A model generated the notes under the pieces. That model worked only from the letters and a program-made list of their open reading frames with translations. It did not search any database and was not told where the DNA came from. From the NCBI RefSeq assembly GCF_000959445.1, contig NZ_CP009630.1:1984001-2048000 (forward strand): a stretch of 64,000 nucleotides of DNA. Direction: 5' to 3'. The position numbers were made by a program, and so were the translations under genes. The stretch comes from Burkholderia vietnamiensis LMG 10929. Lineage in GTDB: Bacteria > Pseudomonadota > Gammaproteobacteria > Burkholderiales > Burkholderiaceae. Shown here in pieces: positions 1-9,029 of this stretch. Each line of letters begins with the position of its first letter. The first letter of the stretch is position 1.

Positions 1-1
1 C

Positions 2-622
2 GAATTCAACATGTGGACGTGGAATTCGCGCGTATTCCCGGGGATCGACTCGCTGCCTGTGCGCGCGGGCGATCGCGTCCGCATCCGGTTCGGCAATCTG
101 ACGATGACGAACCATCCGATTCACCTGCATGGCTACAGCTTCGAAGTCGTCGGCACCGATGGGGGATGGATACCGCCGTCGGCGCGCTGGCCTGAAGTGA
201 CGGCCGACGTCGCCGTGGGACAGATGCGCGCCATCGAATTCACGGCAAACCGGCCGGGCGACTGGGCGTTCCATTGCCACAAGTCGCACCACACGATGAA
301 TGCGATGGGACACCAGGTGCCCAATCTCATCGGTGTTCCGCAGAAAGACCTCGCGAAGCGCATCAACAAGCTGGTGCCGGATTACATGGCGATGGGAAGC
401 ACGGGCGGTGCGATGGGCGCAATGGAGATGCCGCTGCCCGACAACACGCTGCCGATGATGACCGGCACCGGACCGTTCGGCCCGCTGGAAATGGGCGGCA
501 TGTTCACGGTCGTCAAAGTGCGACAGGGCCTCGGCCGAAACGACTACCGCGACCCGGGCTGGTTCAAGCACCCGAAGGGAACCGTGGCCTACGAATACAC
601 CGGCGAGTTGCCGGACAGCTGA
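2..622 (+). CDS. Multicopper oxidase, C-terminal part (5' end outside window)
   Basis: Periplasmic-type multicopper oxidase, probably a copper-tolerance oxidase that converts Cu(I) to Cu(II). The frame is open to the left edge, so the first visible ATG at 11 is internal. The visible part carries the HPIHLHG motif and the terminal copper signature HCHKSHHTMNAM, which fits HCHxxxHxxxxM and supplies ligands for the T1 and trinuclear sites. A Met- and Gly-rich stretch follows (about residues 120-160), as in copper-tolerance oxidases. It heads a cluster with CusF-like, CopC, CopD, CueR and a Cu+ ATPase, which supports a copper role. Exact subfamily (CopA versus CueO-like) cannot be settled from the C-terminus. 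Confidence 0.88.
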   Translation, partial: EFNMWTWNSRVFPGIDSLPVRAGDRVRIRFGNLTMTNHPIHLHGYSFEVVGTDGGWIPPSARWPEVTADVAVGQMRAIEFTANRPGDWAFHCHKSHHTMNAMGHQVPNLIGVPQKDLAKRINKLVPDYMAMGSTGGAMGAMEMPLPDNTLPMMTGTGPFGPLEMGGMFTVVKVRQGLGRNDYRDPGWFKHPKGTVAYEYTGELPDS

Positions 623-688
623 ACAACACAACAAGGCCGGGCATGACCCAGCCGTCGATTTCCTCACCTCAACTCTGGAGAACACACG

Positions 689-1036
689 ATGAAAACTGCA
701 TTCGTTTCGATTGCGATGGGCTGTGCGCTGACCTTCGCTGCTGCAACGTACGCGGCCAGCGACATGGGCAACATGAGCATGGGCAGTGGAACCATGCAAT
801 CCGCCGACATGAAGGACAGCATGTCGCACGGCGAAATCAGGAAGGTCGACCTGGCCGCCGGCAAGCTCACCATCAAGCACGGTCCGCTCGAGAACCTCGG
901 CATGGAAGCGATGACGATGGTCTTCAAGGTCAAGGACCCAGCCATGCTGTCTCAAGTGAAGGTCGGCGACAAGATCGACTTCGTCGCCGAAGAAGTGAAT
1001 GGCGCACTGACCGTGGTGAAGCTGCAGAAGCAATAA
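689..1036 (+). CDS. Periplasmic copper-binding protein, CusF-like
   Basis: 115-aa secreted protein with a signal peptide (cleavage near AASD, residue 23), a Met-rich segment after it (MGNMSMGSGTMQ) and a C-terminal small beta-barrel region. The stretch from KHGPLENLGMEAMTMVFKV resembles the CusF copper site, where a His, two Met and a Trp hold Cu(I). The His and two Met are visible, but a residue other than Trp occupies the cation-pi position. Probably a periplasmic copper chaperone. It lies 66 nt after the oxidase and 60 nt before copC on the same strand. Spacing to copC contains a stable hairpin. Confidence 0.78.
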   Translation: MKTAFVSIAMGCALTFAAATYAASDMGNMSMGSGTMQSADMKDSMSHGEIRKVDLAAGKLTIKHGPLENLGMEAMTMVFKVKDPAMLSQVKVGDKIDFVAEEVNGALTVVKLQKQ

Positions 1037-1045
1037 GGACATCCA

Positions 1046-1070
1046 GCGGGGCGCCTGTATCGCGCCCCGC
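1046..1070 (+). terminator. GC-rich hairpin between the CusF-like gene and copC
   Basis: Perfect 9-bp inverted repeat, GCGGGGCGC at 1046-1054 and GCGCCCCGC at 1062-1070, with a 7-nt loop. It begins 10 nt after the stop codon. No T-run follows, so it may be an mRNA-stabilising or attenuating hairpin rather than a full terminator. It would let the abundant small chaperone be expressed separately from copCD. Confidence 0.5.
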
Positions 1071-1096
1071 CCTCACCATTCGAGACGAGCAAGAAC

Positions 1097-1471
1097 ATGA
1101 AGACTCTCACATTCAGGCAGTTTGCCGGCCTTGCTGCGGCTGGCGCTATCGCAGTCGTGCCTGTCGCAGCATTGGCGCACGGAAAGCTGGAAAGTGCCGT
1201 TCCGGCGTCGGGCGCTGTCGTCGACGCCGCACCGGAAGCGTTGCGGCTTACTTTCAACGAGGACCTGGAGCCGACCTTCAGCACGATAAAGGTCACTGAC
1301 GCGAGCGGCACCTCCATCGGAAAGGAAAGAGCGAAGGTCGATGCTGCCAATCCACGCGTCATGACCGTTGCCGTGCCGAAGCTCGCGTCGGGTGTCTACG
1401 CCGTGCAATGGGCGGTGATGACCTCCGACTCGCACAGGACCAAGGGCACATACGCGTTCAAGGTGAAGTGA
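1097..1471 (+). CDS. copC: Copper resistance protein CopC
   Basis: 124-aa periplasmic CopC-family protein. A signal peptide ends at ALA and the mature protein starts with His (HGKLESAVPASG), the N-terminal Cu(II) ligand typical of the family. The conserved SAVPASGAVVDAAP segment, the LTFNEDLEPTFS segment and the terminal SDSHRTKG motif with a second His ligand are all present. The stop codon overlaps the copD start (TGATG at 1469-1473), so the two are translationally coupled. CopC is thought to hand copper to the membrane partner CopD. Confidence 0.92.
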   Translation: MKTLTFRQFAGLAAAGAIAVVPVAALAHGKLESAVPASGAVVDAAPEALRLTFNEDLEPTFSTIKVTDASGTSIGKERAKVDAANPRVMTVAVPKLASGVYAVQWAVMTSDSHRTKGTYAFKVK

Positions 1472-2412
1472 TGAACGACGGGTTCCTCGGCATCCTGCGG
1501 CTGGTATCGGTGGCCATCCAGAACGTCGGCTTCGCCGTCATCGTCGGTGCCCTGCTCAGCAGCCAATGGCTTGCGCGCGGTGAGTCGACCTGGCAACAGC
1601 GCGTCGGCCGGCGTCTGGTCGTCACGCTTCGAGCGGCGTCCATCGTCTCGCTGCTGGCAAGCGCGCTGTCGTTCTGGGCGCATTGCGCGCTGATGAGCGA
1701 GTCGTCGTTAGTCGAGGCGGGCCCGGCCGTGTGGTCGATGCTTGCGGCAACCGGGTTCGGACATGCATGGCTGGTTGGCGCGTTTTTCACGCTTTGCATA
1801 GCCGTACTGGCATTCCTGCGGTCGGGAAACGAAACCCGCTTGCCGTTCGCCATATGGGGTGCGTTAGCGGGCGTCGCGCTGGCGCGCAGTAACGCCGGAC
1901 ATCCCGTCGACGCAGGGCTGTTCAGTCTGCCCGTATGGGTGGACTGGCTGCATCTGCTTGCCATCAGCGCGTGGGTCGGACTGGTGCTGGTTACGACTTA
2001 CGTGGTTATGCCGCGCCTGCTCGATGCCCCGGGAAACGAACGGCAGACCAGCGCATCGTTCGTGCAGTCGCTCTCCGACGCATCGACTTACGCGCTGATC
2101 GTCCTGTTCAGCACTGGCGCCTACAACGGCTGGCGAGGCGTCAACGTTCCCGCCAATCTGTTGCACTCGATTTACGGGCAAGTTCTCGTGCTCAAGCTGG
2201 CGCTCGTACTGCTTGGCGCCGCACTCGGCGGACACAATCGCTTCTTCGAGATGCCCACGCTTCTGTCGACATTGAAAAAGCCGTCGGAAGCGATTCCTGG
2301 GAGGCCGCTCCGTCGATTCGGCAGGGTGCTCCATGTGGAATCTCTCGTACTGGTCGGCGTGCTGATGGTAGCGGCCGTGCTTGGTTCGAGCCCGTTGCCA
2401 GGAACGACTTGA
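1471..2412 (+). CDS. copD: Copper resistance membrane protein CopD
   Basis: 313-aa integral membrane protein with about eight hydrophobic segments and the CopD-family core, including the HPVDAGLFSLPVWVDWLHL region and AISAWVGLVLV. The start at 1471 is chosen because it overlaps the copC stop; longer in-frame starts upstream lie inside copC. Predicted to move copper across the inner membrane together with CopC. The gene closes the copC-copD unit; a gap of about 110 nt precedes the CueR operator. Confidence 0.9.
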   Translation: MNDGFLGILRLVSVAIQNVGFAVIVGALLSSQWLARGESTWQQRVGRRLVVTLRAASIVSLLASALSFWAHCALMSESSLVEAGPAVWSMLAATGFGHAWLVGAFFTLCIAVLAFLRSGNETRLPFAIWGALAGVALARSNAGHPVDAGLFSLPVWVDWLHLLAISAWVGLVLVTTYVVMPRLLDAPGNERQTSASFVQSLSDASTYALIVLFSTGAYNGWRGVNVPANLLHSIYGQVLVLKLALVLLGAALGGHNRFFEMPTLLSTLKKPSEAIPGRPLRRFGRVLHVESLVLVGVLMVAAVLGSSPLPGTT

Positions 2413-2522
2413 GCGACACAGCATCATCGTCCGTTCACGCCGGTGGTTCGCCCGTGTAGATACGTCGTGCTCGAGTGACGACCTTGACCGCCGGAAATCT
2501 GTTTCTCTATCTGGTCAGGTTC

Positions 2523-2551
2523 CTTGACCTTCCCATAGTGGGAAGGTCAAG
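2523..2551 (+). promoter_or_regulatory. CueR/HmrR-type operator-promoter
   Basis: Perfect 29-bp palindrome: CTTGACCTTCCCA (2523-2535), TAG, then its reverse complement (2539-2551). It contains a -35 element TTGACC (2524-2529), a 19-bp spacer and a -10-like AAGAAT (2549-2554). The long 19-bp spacer is the hallmark of MerR-family activated promoters. It lies 46 nt upstream of the adjacent MerR-type gene, which is thus autoregulated, and probably drives the downstream ATPase as well. Confidence 0.88.
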
Positions 2552-2597
2552 AATGTGCATCATTGGGGCTCGAAATGGGCCACCAAAGGAGGCGGTC

Positions 2598-2999
2598 ATG
2601 AATATCGGTGAGGTGGCGAAGTCTTCCGGCGTTTCAGCCAAGATGATTCGTCACTATGAAGAGGCCGGGCTCATCCGGCCCGCGACGAGAACGGCATCGA
2701 ACTATCGGGTCTACACGGCCAAGGATGTCGAGGTCCTCCGCTTCGTGCGACGGGCGCGACATCTCGGCTTCTCGACTACGCAGATTTCGGCGTTGCTGGC
2801 GCTCTGGGAAGACCGCGAACGTCCCAGCAGCGAGGTCAAGCAGCTCGTGACGCAGCACATCGACGACCTGAACGAGCGTATCCGCGAACTCGTCGAAATG
2901 CGCGACACACTCCAGTATCTGGCCCAGCACTGCAAGGGCGACTCGCGCCCGGATTGCCCGATATTGGCGGAGTTGGCCAGGCAAACGCATTGCGACTGA
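2598..2999 (+). CDS. cueR: MerR-family copper-responsive regulator (CueR-like)
   Basis: 133-aa transcription activator. The N-terminal winged helix-turn-helix (NIGEVAKSSGVSAKMIRHYE) and the dimerisation helix are canonical. Near the C-terminus two Cys are spaced C-x7-C (HCKGDSRPDC), as in the Cu(I)/Ag(I) site of CueR. The ATG at 2598 has a perfect AGGAGG 5 nt upstream; a GTG at 2475 would start inside the operator and is rejected. Its own operator lies just upstream. Probably activates itself and the downstream Cu+ ATPase when cytoplasmic copper rises. Confidence 0.93.
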   Translation: MNIGEVAKSSGVSAKMIRHYEEAGLIRPATRTASNYRVYTAKDVEVLRFVRRARHLGFSTTQISALLALWEDRERPSSEVKQLVTQHIDDLNERIRELVEMRDTLQYLAQHCKGDSRPDCPILAELARQTHCD

Positions 3000-3074
3000 C
3001 TCAGGACAGAGGCCGGGGCTCGCACCCGGGTTCGAATAACACCGAATCAGTGCCGATAGCGAAGGAGCGTCAAG

Positions 3075-5519
3075 ATGAACAGTCAACGTGAAGACGATGG
3101 GGCACCTCAGCAGCCGGTTTCAGCGCACTCGTCAGACGGACATCATGCCCATGGCACGCGTGGGCACCAGCATGCCGTCGAACACGAAGATGACGCGCAT
3201 GCGCATCTCCACGGGGGAGACCGCGACCACGGTGGTACGGGGGCGCAACTCCACGACCCCGTATGCGGGATGCCGGTCAGGCAGACATCACGCTTTCGCA
3301 GTGAATACGACGGGAAGCCATACTTCTTTTGCAGCGAGGCCTGCCTGACGAAATTCCAAGCGGCTCCGTCGAAATACGTCGCGCCATCGAGTGCTGCGGC
3401 ATCGCCTGCTATGCCGGAGGGCACCATCTACACGTGCCCGATGCATCCGGAAGTCCGTCAGGACCATCCGGGGCAGTGCCCGAAGTGCGGCATGACGCTC
3501 GAGCCAATCCTGCCGAATCTGGACGAAGGTGAAAATCCCGAACTGGTCGATTTCCGGCATCGATTCTGGTGGACGCTGCCACTGACGGCCATCGTTTTCA
3601 TGCTGGCGATGTTCGGCCACCAGGTCGAACTGATGCCGTCGTCGACCGAGAACTGGGTCGAATTCGTTCTCTCCTCGCCAGTCGTCCTGTGGGCCGGCTT
3701 CCCGTTTTTTGTTCGGTGTGTGCGTTCGTTCATCAATCGGAGCCCGAACATGTGGACGCTCATCGGGCTCGGGACTGGAGCCGCTTACGTTTACAGCGTC
3801 ATTGCGACGGTCCTTCCCGACCTGTTTCCAGCGACGTACAGCGCGCACGGCCGTGTCAGTGTGTATTTCGAAGCCGCTGCGGTGATCATCTCTCTGACGC
3901 TTCTGGGGCAATTGCTGGAGCTGAAAGCGCGTTCGCAGACGTCTGCGGCCATCAAGGCGCTGCTGGGCCTCGCCCCGAAGACGGCTCGCCGCATCAATCC
4001 GGATGGCGCCGAAGAAGACATCCCGCTGGGCCACGTGCAGGTGGGCGATCTGCTCCGTGTTCGCCCCGGCGAGAAAGTCCCCGTGGATGGCGTCGTAACC
4101 GACGGCACGAGCTCGTTGGACGAGTCGATGATTACCGGCGAGCCCATTCCCGTCACGAAGCGCGTCGGAGACCATGTCATTGGTGCAACGATGAATGCGG
4201 CCGGCAGTCTGGTCATCCGGTCGGAGAAGGTCGGCTCCCAGACGGTGTTGTCGCAAATCGTGCAGATGGTCGCGCAGGCGCAGCGTTCGCGCGCGCCCAT
4301 GCAGCGAATGGCGGACAAGGTTGCAGGCGTGTTCGTCATCGGCGTCGTGAGCGCCGCCGTTTTGACGTTCTTCGTGTGGGGCCTCGTCGGACCCGAGCCC
4401 AGCTGGGTATTCGGCCTCATCAATGCGGTCGCGGTGCTCATCATTGCGTGCCCTTGCGCGCTCGGACTTGCAACGCCGATGTCCATCATGGTCGCAAGCG
4501 GCAAGGGGGCATCGAGCGGGGTGCTCTTCCGCGACGCGGCCGCCATCGAGAACCTGCGCCAGGTCGACGTTCTCATCGTGGACAAGACGGGAACCCTGAC
4601 CGAGGGCCGTCCCGCGTTCGAGCGCACCGCAGCGGCAAATGGATTCACCGACGAGGAGGTGCTGCGGCTGGCCGCCAGTCTGGACCAGGGTAGCGAGCAT
4701 CCGCTGGCTGCTGCCATCGTGAAAGCTGCACGCGAGCAAGGTCTTGCGCTGGACCGGGCGGAGGCCTTCGAATCTGCGACAGGCATCGGTGTGCGCGGGC
4801 TGGTTGCGGGGCGGCGACTGGCGCTCGGCAATACCGCGTTGATGCAGGCCGGCCAGGTGTCCGTCGAGCCGCTGGCGCAGGAAGCAGACCGTATGCGCGC
4901 ACAAGGCGCCAGCGTCATGTACTTGTCGGTCGATGGGCGCTTGGCCGGACTGTTGGCGGTCGCCGATCCAATCAAGACAACCACACCGGAAGCGCTCGCG
5001 ACATTGAGGGAAAAGCGCATCCGCGTCGTGATGGCGACAGGCGATGGCGTGGTGACGGCCAGGGCTGTTGCTGAAAAACTCGGTGTCGATGAGTTTCATG
5101 GTGAGGTCAAGCCGGCCGACAAACTCGAACTGGTGACGAGGCTTCAACGTGCTGGACATGTTGTGGCAATGGCCGGAGACGGCATCAACGATGCACCGGC
5201 GCTCGCGAAGGCGGATGTCGGCGTGGCCATGGGAACCGGCACCGATGTCGCCATGAGCAGTGCGCAAGTCACGCTCGTCAAGGGAGACTTGCGTGGTATC
5301 GCGCGCGCTCGGGAACTGTCCGAGGCAACCGTCCGGAACATGAAGCAGAACCTCGGCTTCGCATTTGTCTACAACGCACTCGGCGTCCCGCTGGCAGCAG
5401 GCGCGCTGTATCCATTCACCGGCTTGCTGCTCTCGCCGATGATTGCAGCGCTGGCGATGAGCCTGAGTTCGGCATCCGTTATTTCAAACGCGCTACGTTT
5501 GCGCAATGCGAAGATTTAG
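3075..5519 (+). CDS. copA: Cu+-translocating P1B-type ATPase
   Basis: 814-aa copper-export ATPase. A His-rich tail (12 His in the first 60 residues) is followed by a YHS domain (about 58-104) and a heavy-metal-binding zinc-ribbon-like domain (about 118-146, CPMHPEV and CPKCGM). The usual MxCxxC HMA domains are absent. The membrane core has [10 protein letters not shown] (about residue 459), DKTGTLT (about 503), SEHPLA and GDGINDAPA (about 701). The P1B-1 signatures N-x6-YN-x4-P and M-x2-SS (MSLSS) near the C-terminus specify Cu+. Starts 75 nt after cueR with an AAGGAG ribosome site. Confidence 0.93.
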   Translation: MNSQREDDGAPQQPVSAHSSDGHHAHGTRGHQHAVEHEDDAHAHLHGGDRDHGGTGAQLHDPVCGMPVRQTSRFRSEYDGKPYFFCSEACLTKFQAAPSKYVAPSSAAASPAMPEGTIYTCPMHPEVRQDHPGQCPKCGMTLEPILPNLDEGENPELVDFRHRFWWTLPLTAIVFMLAMFGHQVELMPSSTENWVEFVLSSPVVLWAGFPFFVRCVRSFINRSPNMWTLIGLGTGAAYVYSVIATVLPDLFPATYSAHGRVSVYFEAAAVIISLTLLGQLLELKARSQTSAAIKALLGLAPKTARRINPDGAEEDIPLGHVQVGDLLRVRPGEKVPVDGVVTDGTSSLDESMITGEPIPVTKRVGDHVIGATMNAAGSLVIRSEKVGSQTVLSQIVQMVAQAQRSRAPMQRMADKVAGVFVIGVVSAAVLTFFVWGLVGPEPSWVFGLINAVAVLIIACPCALGLATPMSIMVASGKGASSGVLFRDAAAIENLRQVDVLIVDKTGTLTEGRPAFERTAAANGFTDEEVLRLAASLDQGSEHPLAAAIVKAAREQGLALDRAEAFESATGIGVRGLVAGRRLALGNTALMQAGQVSVEPLAQEADRMRAQGASVMYLSVDGRLAGLLAVADPIKTTTPEALATLREKRIRVVMATGDGVVTARAVAEKLGVDEFHGEVKPADKLELVTRLQRAGHVVAMAGDGINDAPALAKADVGVAMGTGTDVAMSSAQVTLVKGDLRGIARARELSEATVRNMKQNLGFAFVYNALGVPLAAGALYPFTGLLLSPMIAALAMSLSSASVISNALRLRNAKI

Positions 5520-5646
5520 TGTGCTCACGCGTTCGCCGGGATTGTGAAGCGTGTCAACCGTGACCGGAGCCGAATTCACCCGTTCTTGGCACCCGGAATC
5601 GATAGCACGTCTACTCGCGGCGAGTGGCGCGCTGCATCTTGCGCGC

Positions 5647-6519
5647 TCAAATCTTCAACGTCGTCGACAGGTATTTGAACACCGTCGAAACGCGCCGCAG
5701 ATGCCGCGACTCCCGGTGAGTCAGCACCCATAGCTCGGTCTGGCAGTCGTGCAGGACATCGGTCAATTGCACGAGGTCGGAGCGGCCGCGGGTCAGGAAC
5801 GTCGGCAGGATGCCGACGCCCATGCCGAGGGCGACCAGCTCCATCACGGTCAGGATGCTGTTGACCTTGTAGTGCGGCACCACTTTCCTGAAATGACGCT
5901 TGCGCCAGATGACCGACGGATGGCCCGGCAGCGCGTCGTCCGGCGCGATCCAGCGTACCTTGCCCGCCGTGACGTCGTCATAACTACGCGCGGCCTCGTA
6001 GTGCTTTGAGGCAAAAAGCGCCACGTCGATCGGACCGACATGCTTGCCGACGAGATATTCCGGTGGCTCCTTCGTCGCACGCACGGCGATATCGGCATCG
6101 CGGCGCCCGAGGTCGGCGATCTCGTTGCCCGTGTGCAATTCGTACGCAAGCCGCGGATGTATGGCCTCCAACTGCTTCAGTGCCGGCCCGACCAACCCGT
6201 GCAGGATCGTGTCGGTGGTCGTGATGCGCACCGTGCCGCCCACCTGCTCGGGCGCTTGTTGGGCGATCGAGCGGGCCGATTCGACCTGCACTTCCACTTG
6301 CTCGGCGTGTTCCGCGAGCGCCAGCCCGATTTCCTTCACGCGATAGCCGGAACGGGTCCGTTCGAACAACTGCTGCTGCAGGCCGCGCTCGATTCGCCGC
6401 AGATTGCGAAACACCGTCGATGCATCCACTTGCAGTCGCTCGCCCGCCTGAACGAGCGTGCCCGTGCGGAAAAGTGCCAGGATCGTTTCGAGATCTGCCG
6501 CGCTGAGCTTGTATGGCAT
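5647..6519 (-). CDS. LysR-family transcriptional regulator
   Basis: 290-aa LysR regulator with an N-terminal winged helix (ADLETILALFRTGTLVQAGE, then STVFRNLRRIERGLQQQLFER) and a C-terminal effector domain. ATG 6519 is chosen because GGGAGA lies 8 nt upstream and the length fits the family; GTG 6555 would add 12 residues. It is transcribed away from the DoxX/GST pair, the usual layout for a LysR regulator and its target, so it may control those genes. Effector unknown. Confidence 0.88.
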   Translation of the reverse strand: MPYKLSAADLETILALFRTGTLVQAGERLQVDASTVFRNLRRIERGLQQQLFERTRSGYRVKEIGLALAEHAEQVEVQVESARSIAQQAPEQVGGTVRITTTDTILHGLVGPALKQLEAIHPRLAYELHTGNEIADLGRRDADIAVRATKEPPEYLVGKHVGPIDVALFASKHYEAARSYDDVTAGKVRWIAPDDALPGHPSVIWRKRHFRKVVPHYKVNSILTVMELVALGMGVGILPTFLTRGRSDLVQLTDVLHDCQTELWVLTHRESRHLRRVSTVFKYLSTTLKI

Positions 6520-6639
6520 CCAGTTGTCTCCCGTGCATTGCATTTTTGCATTCACTCTTTGTAATTATGCTTATTATTCAAGCATATCCGCAATGCTAAA
6601 TTCGGTCCCGCTTTGCCAACTCTCGCAATGGGTACCGAT

Positions 6640-7071
6640 ATGAATCAATCGATTTCAACAAATGCCAATGCCGCCGCCTATGGCGCGTTGCTGCTCCGAG
6701 TGGCATTGGGCGTCATGTGGATCGCCCATTCACTGCTGAAATTGCTGGTCTTTACCCTGCCGGGCACCGCGCAGTATTTCCAGAGCGTCGGCTACCCCGG
6801 CTTCCTGGCCTATCCGGTCTTCACTGCCGAGTTCGCCGGCGGGATCGCGCTCGTGCTGGGCGTCTATGCGCGCCAGGTTGCATTGCTGCTGGTGCCGATC
6901 ATGGTGTGCGCGACGCGGGTGCATTTGTCCAATGGCTGGGGGCATACGAGCCAGGGCGGCGGCTGGGAATACCCGGTGTTCCTCATCGTCGCGTCCGTCG
7001 CGCTGTGGCTGCTCGGCGATGGCGCGCTCGCGGTACGCCGCAGCGAGCGCTTCGCGCTTGGCGCGGCCTGA
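6640..7071 (+). CDS. DoxX-family membrane protein
   Basis: 143-aa protein with four hydrophobic segments, the DoxX-family pattern LLLRVALGVMWIAHSLLK at the start and an EFAGGIALVLGVYAR segment in the middle. DoxX-like proteins are poorly defined inner-membrane proteins often linked to redox or thiol stress. Start uncertain: ATG 6640 is used; ATG 6628 is also possible. Stop is 17 nt before the GST start, so the two are probably co-transcribed. Confidence 0.85.
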   Translation: MNQSISTNANAAAYGALLLRVALGVMWIAHSLLKLLVFTLPGTAQYFQSVGYPGFLAYPVFTAEFAGGIALVLGVYARQVALLLVPIMVCATRVHLSNGWGHTSQGGGWEYPVFLIVASVALWLLGDGALAVRRSERFALGAA

Positions 7072-7088
7072 CGGAGCGAGGCGTCGAC

Positions 7089-7778
7089 ATGAGCACGCTC
7101 CAATACCACCTCGTCAGCCACGTGCTTTGCCCGTACGTCCAGCGCGCCGTCATCGTGCTGACCGAAAAAGGTGTGCCGTTCGAACGCACGGATGTCGACC
7201 TGAGCAACAAGCCAGACTGGTTTCTCAGGATTTCTCCGCTCGGCAAGACGCCGGTGCTGGTCGTCGATGGCGCGCCCATCTTCGAATCGGCGGTGATCTG
7301 CGACTATCTCGACGAGACGCTCGCGCCGCCGCTGCATCCCGATGCGCCGCTCGAGCGGGCGCGACACCGTGCCTGGGTCGAGTTCGCATCGGTACTGCTC
7401 AGCGCCATAGCGGGCTTCTACACGGCTCCGGACGAAGCGACGCTCGCCGGGAAAACCCGCGACATCCGCGCGCGATTCCAGCAGCTCGAAGACACGCTCG
7501 GCGCTGGCCCGTATTTCAGCGGCACGCATTTCAGCATCGTGGACGCGGCATTCGGGCCGGTGTTCCGCTACTTCGACGTGTTCGAACAGATCGACGACTT
7601 CGGGTTCTTCGCGGCCCTGCCCAAGGTCACCGCCTGGCGGCAACGGCTTGCCGAACGGCCGTCCGTGCGTGCAGCGGTCCGGGCTGATTATCCGCAACTG
7701 CTGATGGAATTCCTGCTCAAGCGCGGCTCGATGCTGTCGACGCGTATTCGCGAGCACGTATTGCGCGTTCAGGATTGA
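7089..7778 (+). CDS. Glutathione S-transferase family protein
   Basis: 229-aa GST. The thioredoxin-like N-domain has SHVLCPYVQRAVI (glutathione site with a Cys, as in omega-like enzymes), SPLGKTPVLVVDG with the conserved cis-Pro, and FESAVICDYLDE (ES motif binding the gamma-glutamyl group). A helical C-domain follows, with the buried SIVDAAF motif. Cytosolic enzyme for conjugation or reduction of electrophiles. It follows the DoxX gene with a GGAGCGAGG ribosome site and is divergent from the LysR gene. Confidence 0.9.
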   Translation: MSTLQYHLVSHVLCPYVQRAVIVLTEKGVPFERTDVDLSNKPDWFLRISPLGKTPVLVVDGAPIFESAVICDYLDETLAPPLHPDAPLERARHRAWVEFASVLLSAIAGFYTAPDEATLAGKTRDIRARFQQLEDTLGAGPYFSGTHFSIVDAAFGPVFRYFDVFEQIDDFGFFAALPKVTAWRQRLAERPSVRAAVRADYPQLLMEFLLKRGSMLSTRIREHVLRVQD

Positions 7779-8283
7779 ATTGAGATCAGTTATATGTGCG
7801 CCGGCGAGGAACTGAAGCCGGCACAAGAATGTGCAGCCGTAACTTGAAAGACATCTGTTTATCGTCGCCAGCCGGCTGCTGAACGTTCTTGCGTCCGGTC
7901 ACGGGTACGTGCACGACAGCAGGCGCGATGGTTTTACTTCTGCGCGATCGCTTGGCACGAAATCGTGAGATCGCGCGTGCACGGTTGCACCGCACGTTGC
8001 TTCGTTACCCGACGCCGGAAGTGAAAACCAACGTCGCGGCTGGAAATCACGGACGAAATGGAGCGCCAGGACACCAACCCTGCGTTCAGTGCTGCAAGCA
8101 CATTGCGTTCACGTCACTCGCGTCGAACTTTCGAAAGCTGGTGCAAGACCAGGGGCGCTGACGAAAGGACAACGCATTCGCCGTGTGCAGGAATCTCACG
8201 CGAGCTTCCAAGCCTCCCAGCCTGGCCAGCCACAACCCATCTCCTCCCGCAAACGGGCCGGTCCCACGACCCCCTTACCCCCA
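7779..8283. other. Intergenic region, no gene recognised
   Basis: About 500 nt between the GST and the tetR operator. Short open frames exist on both strands but none has a convincing ribosome site or recognisable protein pattern. Nothing further is seen. Confidence 0.5.
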
Positions 8284-8305
8284 TTTAAAACCGTTCGGTT
8301 TAAAA
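8284..8305. promoter_or_regulatory. Operator-like palindrome upstream of tetR
   Basis: AAACCG-TT-CGGTTT (8288-8301) with A/T flanks extending the symmetry to 10 bp per arm with one mismatch. It is about 40 nt before the tetR start and overlaps the expected promoter, as for autorepression by TetR-family proteins. Related palindromes lie downstream of tetR. Confidence 0.6.
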
Positions 8306-8342
8306 TCCCCGCATATCCCACCTCGAGAGAGATGACCACCCC

Positions 8343-8891
8343 ATGGGCAGACCGAAAAAATTCAGCCGCGAAGGCGTGTTGGAAAAGGCGCTCCCGGTCT
8401 TCTGGAAATACGGCTTCGCCGGCACATCGCTTCAGCAGCTGGAACAGGCGACCGGCGTCAACAAGTCCGGGCTCTATTCCGAGTTCGAGGACAAGGAAGA
8501 CCTGTTTCTGCACAGCCTGCTCTATTACTACGAGCATCGTGGCGCGCTGCGGATCCTCACCGCGGAACCGAAGGGCTACGCCAACATCGAGCGCTTTCTG
8601 CGCCTCGGCGACCCGCAAGACAGCGGCTGCGTCGGCTGTTTCTCGGTCAATTCGATCCGCGAATTCCCGTCGCTGTCCGAGCGCGTGCGCGACGTGCTCG
8701 CCGCGTACCACCACCGGCTGATGCCGCAGATCATCGAAAACATCGACGCCGAGCCTCACACACTCCCCGCCGCAACCATCGCCACGATCGTCTCGGTGTT
8801 CTTCGCCGGCTATTGCATCGAACGCAATCTGCCCGAGCTGGCGGAAAGCGACGCCGTCGGCGCGTTCATGCAGGCGCTCCGCCTCCTCTGA
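8343..8891 (+). CDS. TetR-family transcriptional repressor
   Basis: 182-aa TetR-family protein. Helix-turn-helix at residues 8-55 (GRPKKFSREGVLEKALPVFW, then TSLQQLEQATGVNKSGLYSEF). The ligand domain carries an SGCVGCFSVNS segment with two Cys. A GAGAGAGATG stretch lies upstream. Palindromes before and after the gene suggest that it represses itself and the downstream MFS gene, as in efflux-pump repressors. Ligand unknown. Confidence 0.9.
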   Translation: MGRPKKFSREGVLEKALPVFWKYGFAGTSLQQLEQATGVNKSGLYSEFEDKEDLFLHSLLYYYEHRGALRILTAEPKGYANIERFLRLGDPQDSGCVGCFSVNSIREFPSLSERVRDVLAAYHHRLMPQIIENIDAEPHTLPAATIATIVSVFFAGYCIERNLPELAESDAVGAFMQALRLL

Positions 8892-8936
8892 AGTGCCGCG
8901 ACGCGCGCAGCACGGACCGATAGCCCGCCCTTTCTG

Positions 8937-9000
8937 AACCGATTGGTTTTTTTAATTTGCCCGCCGCCCGCCGTTTACCCATACTGAACCAGTCAGTTCA
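8937..9000. promoter_or_regulatory. Two operator-like palindromes upstream of the MFS gene
   Basis: AACC-GATT-GGTT at 8937-8948 and TGAAC-CAGTCA-GTTCA at 8985-9000. Both resemble the half-site AACCG/CGGTT of the palindrome in front of tetR. They lie between tetR and the hydrolase-remnant/MFS transcription unit, where a repressor site for the exporter is expected. Confidence 0.55.
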
Positions 9001-9029
9001 ATAAGCATCGATCCAAGCGGAGAGCAGCC

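Noticed and set aside
2475..2597. GTG-initiated N-terminal extension of the CueR-like gene
   Set aside because: It would start before the operator-promoter and lacks a ribosome site; the AGGAGG-preceded ATG at 2598 fits the family length.
3288..5267. Long minus-strand ORF opposite the Cu+ ATPase
   Set aside because: Arg/His-rich composition and no recognisable domain; it is a shadow frame of the high-GC copA gene.
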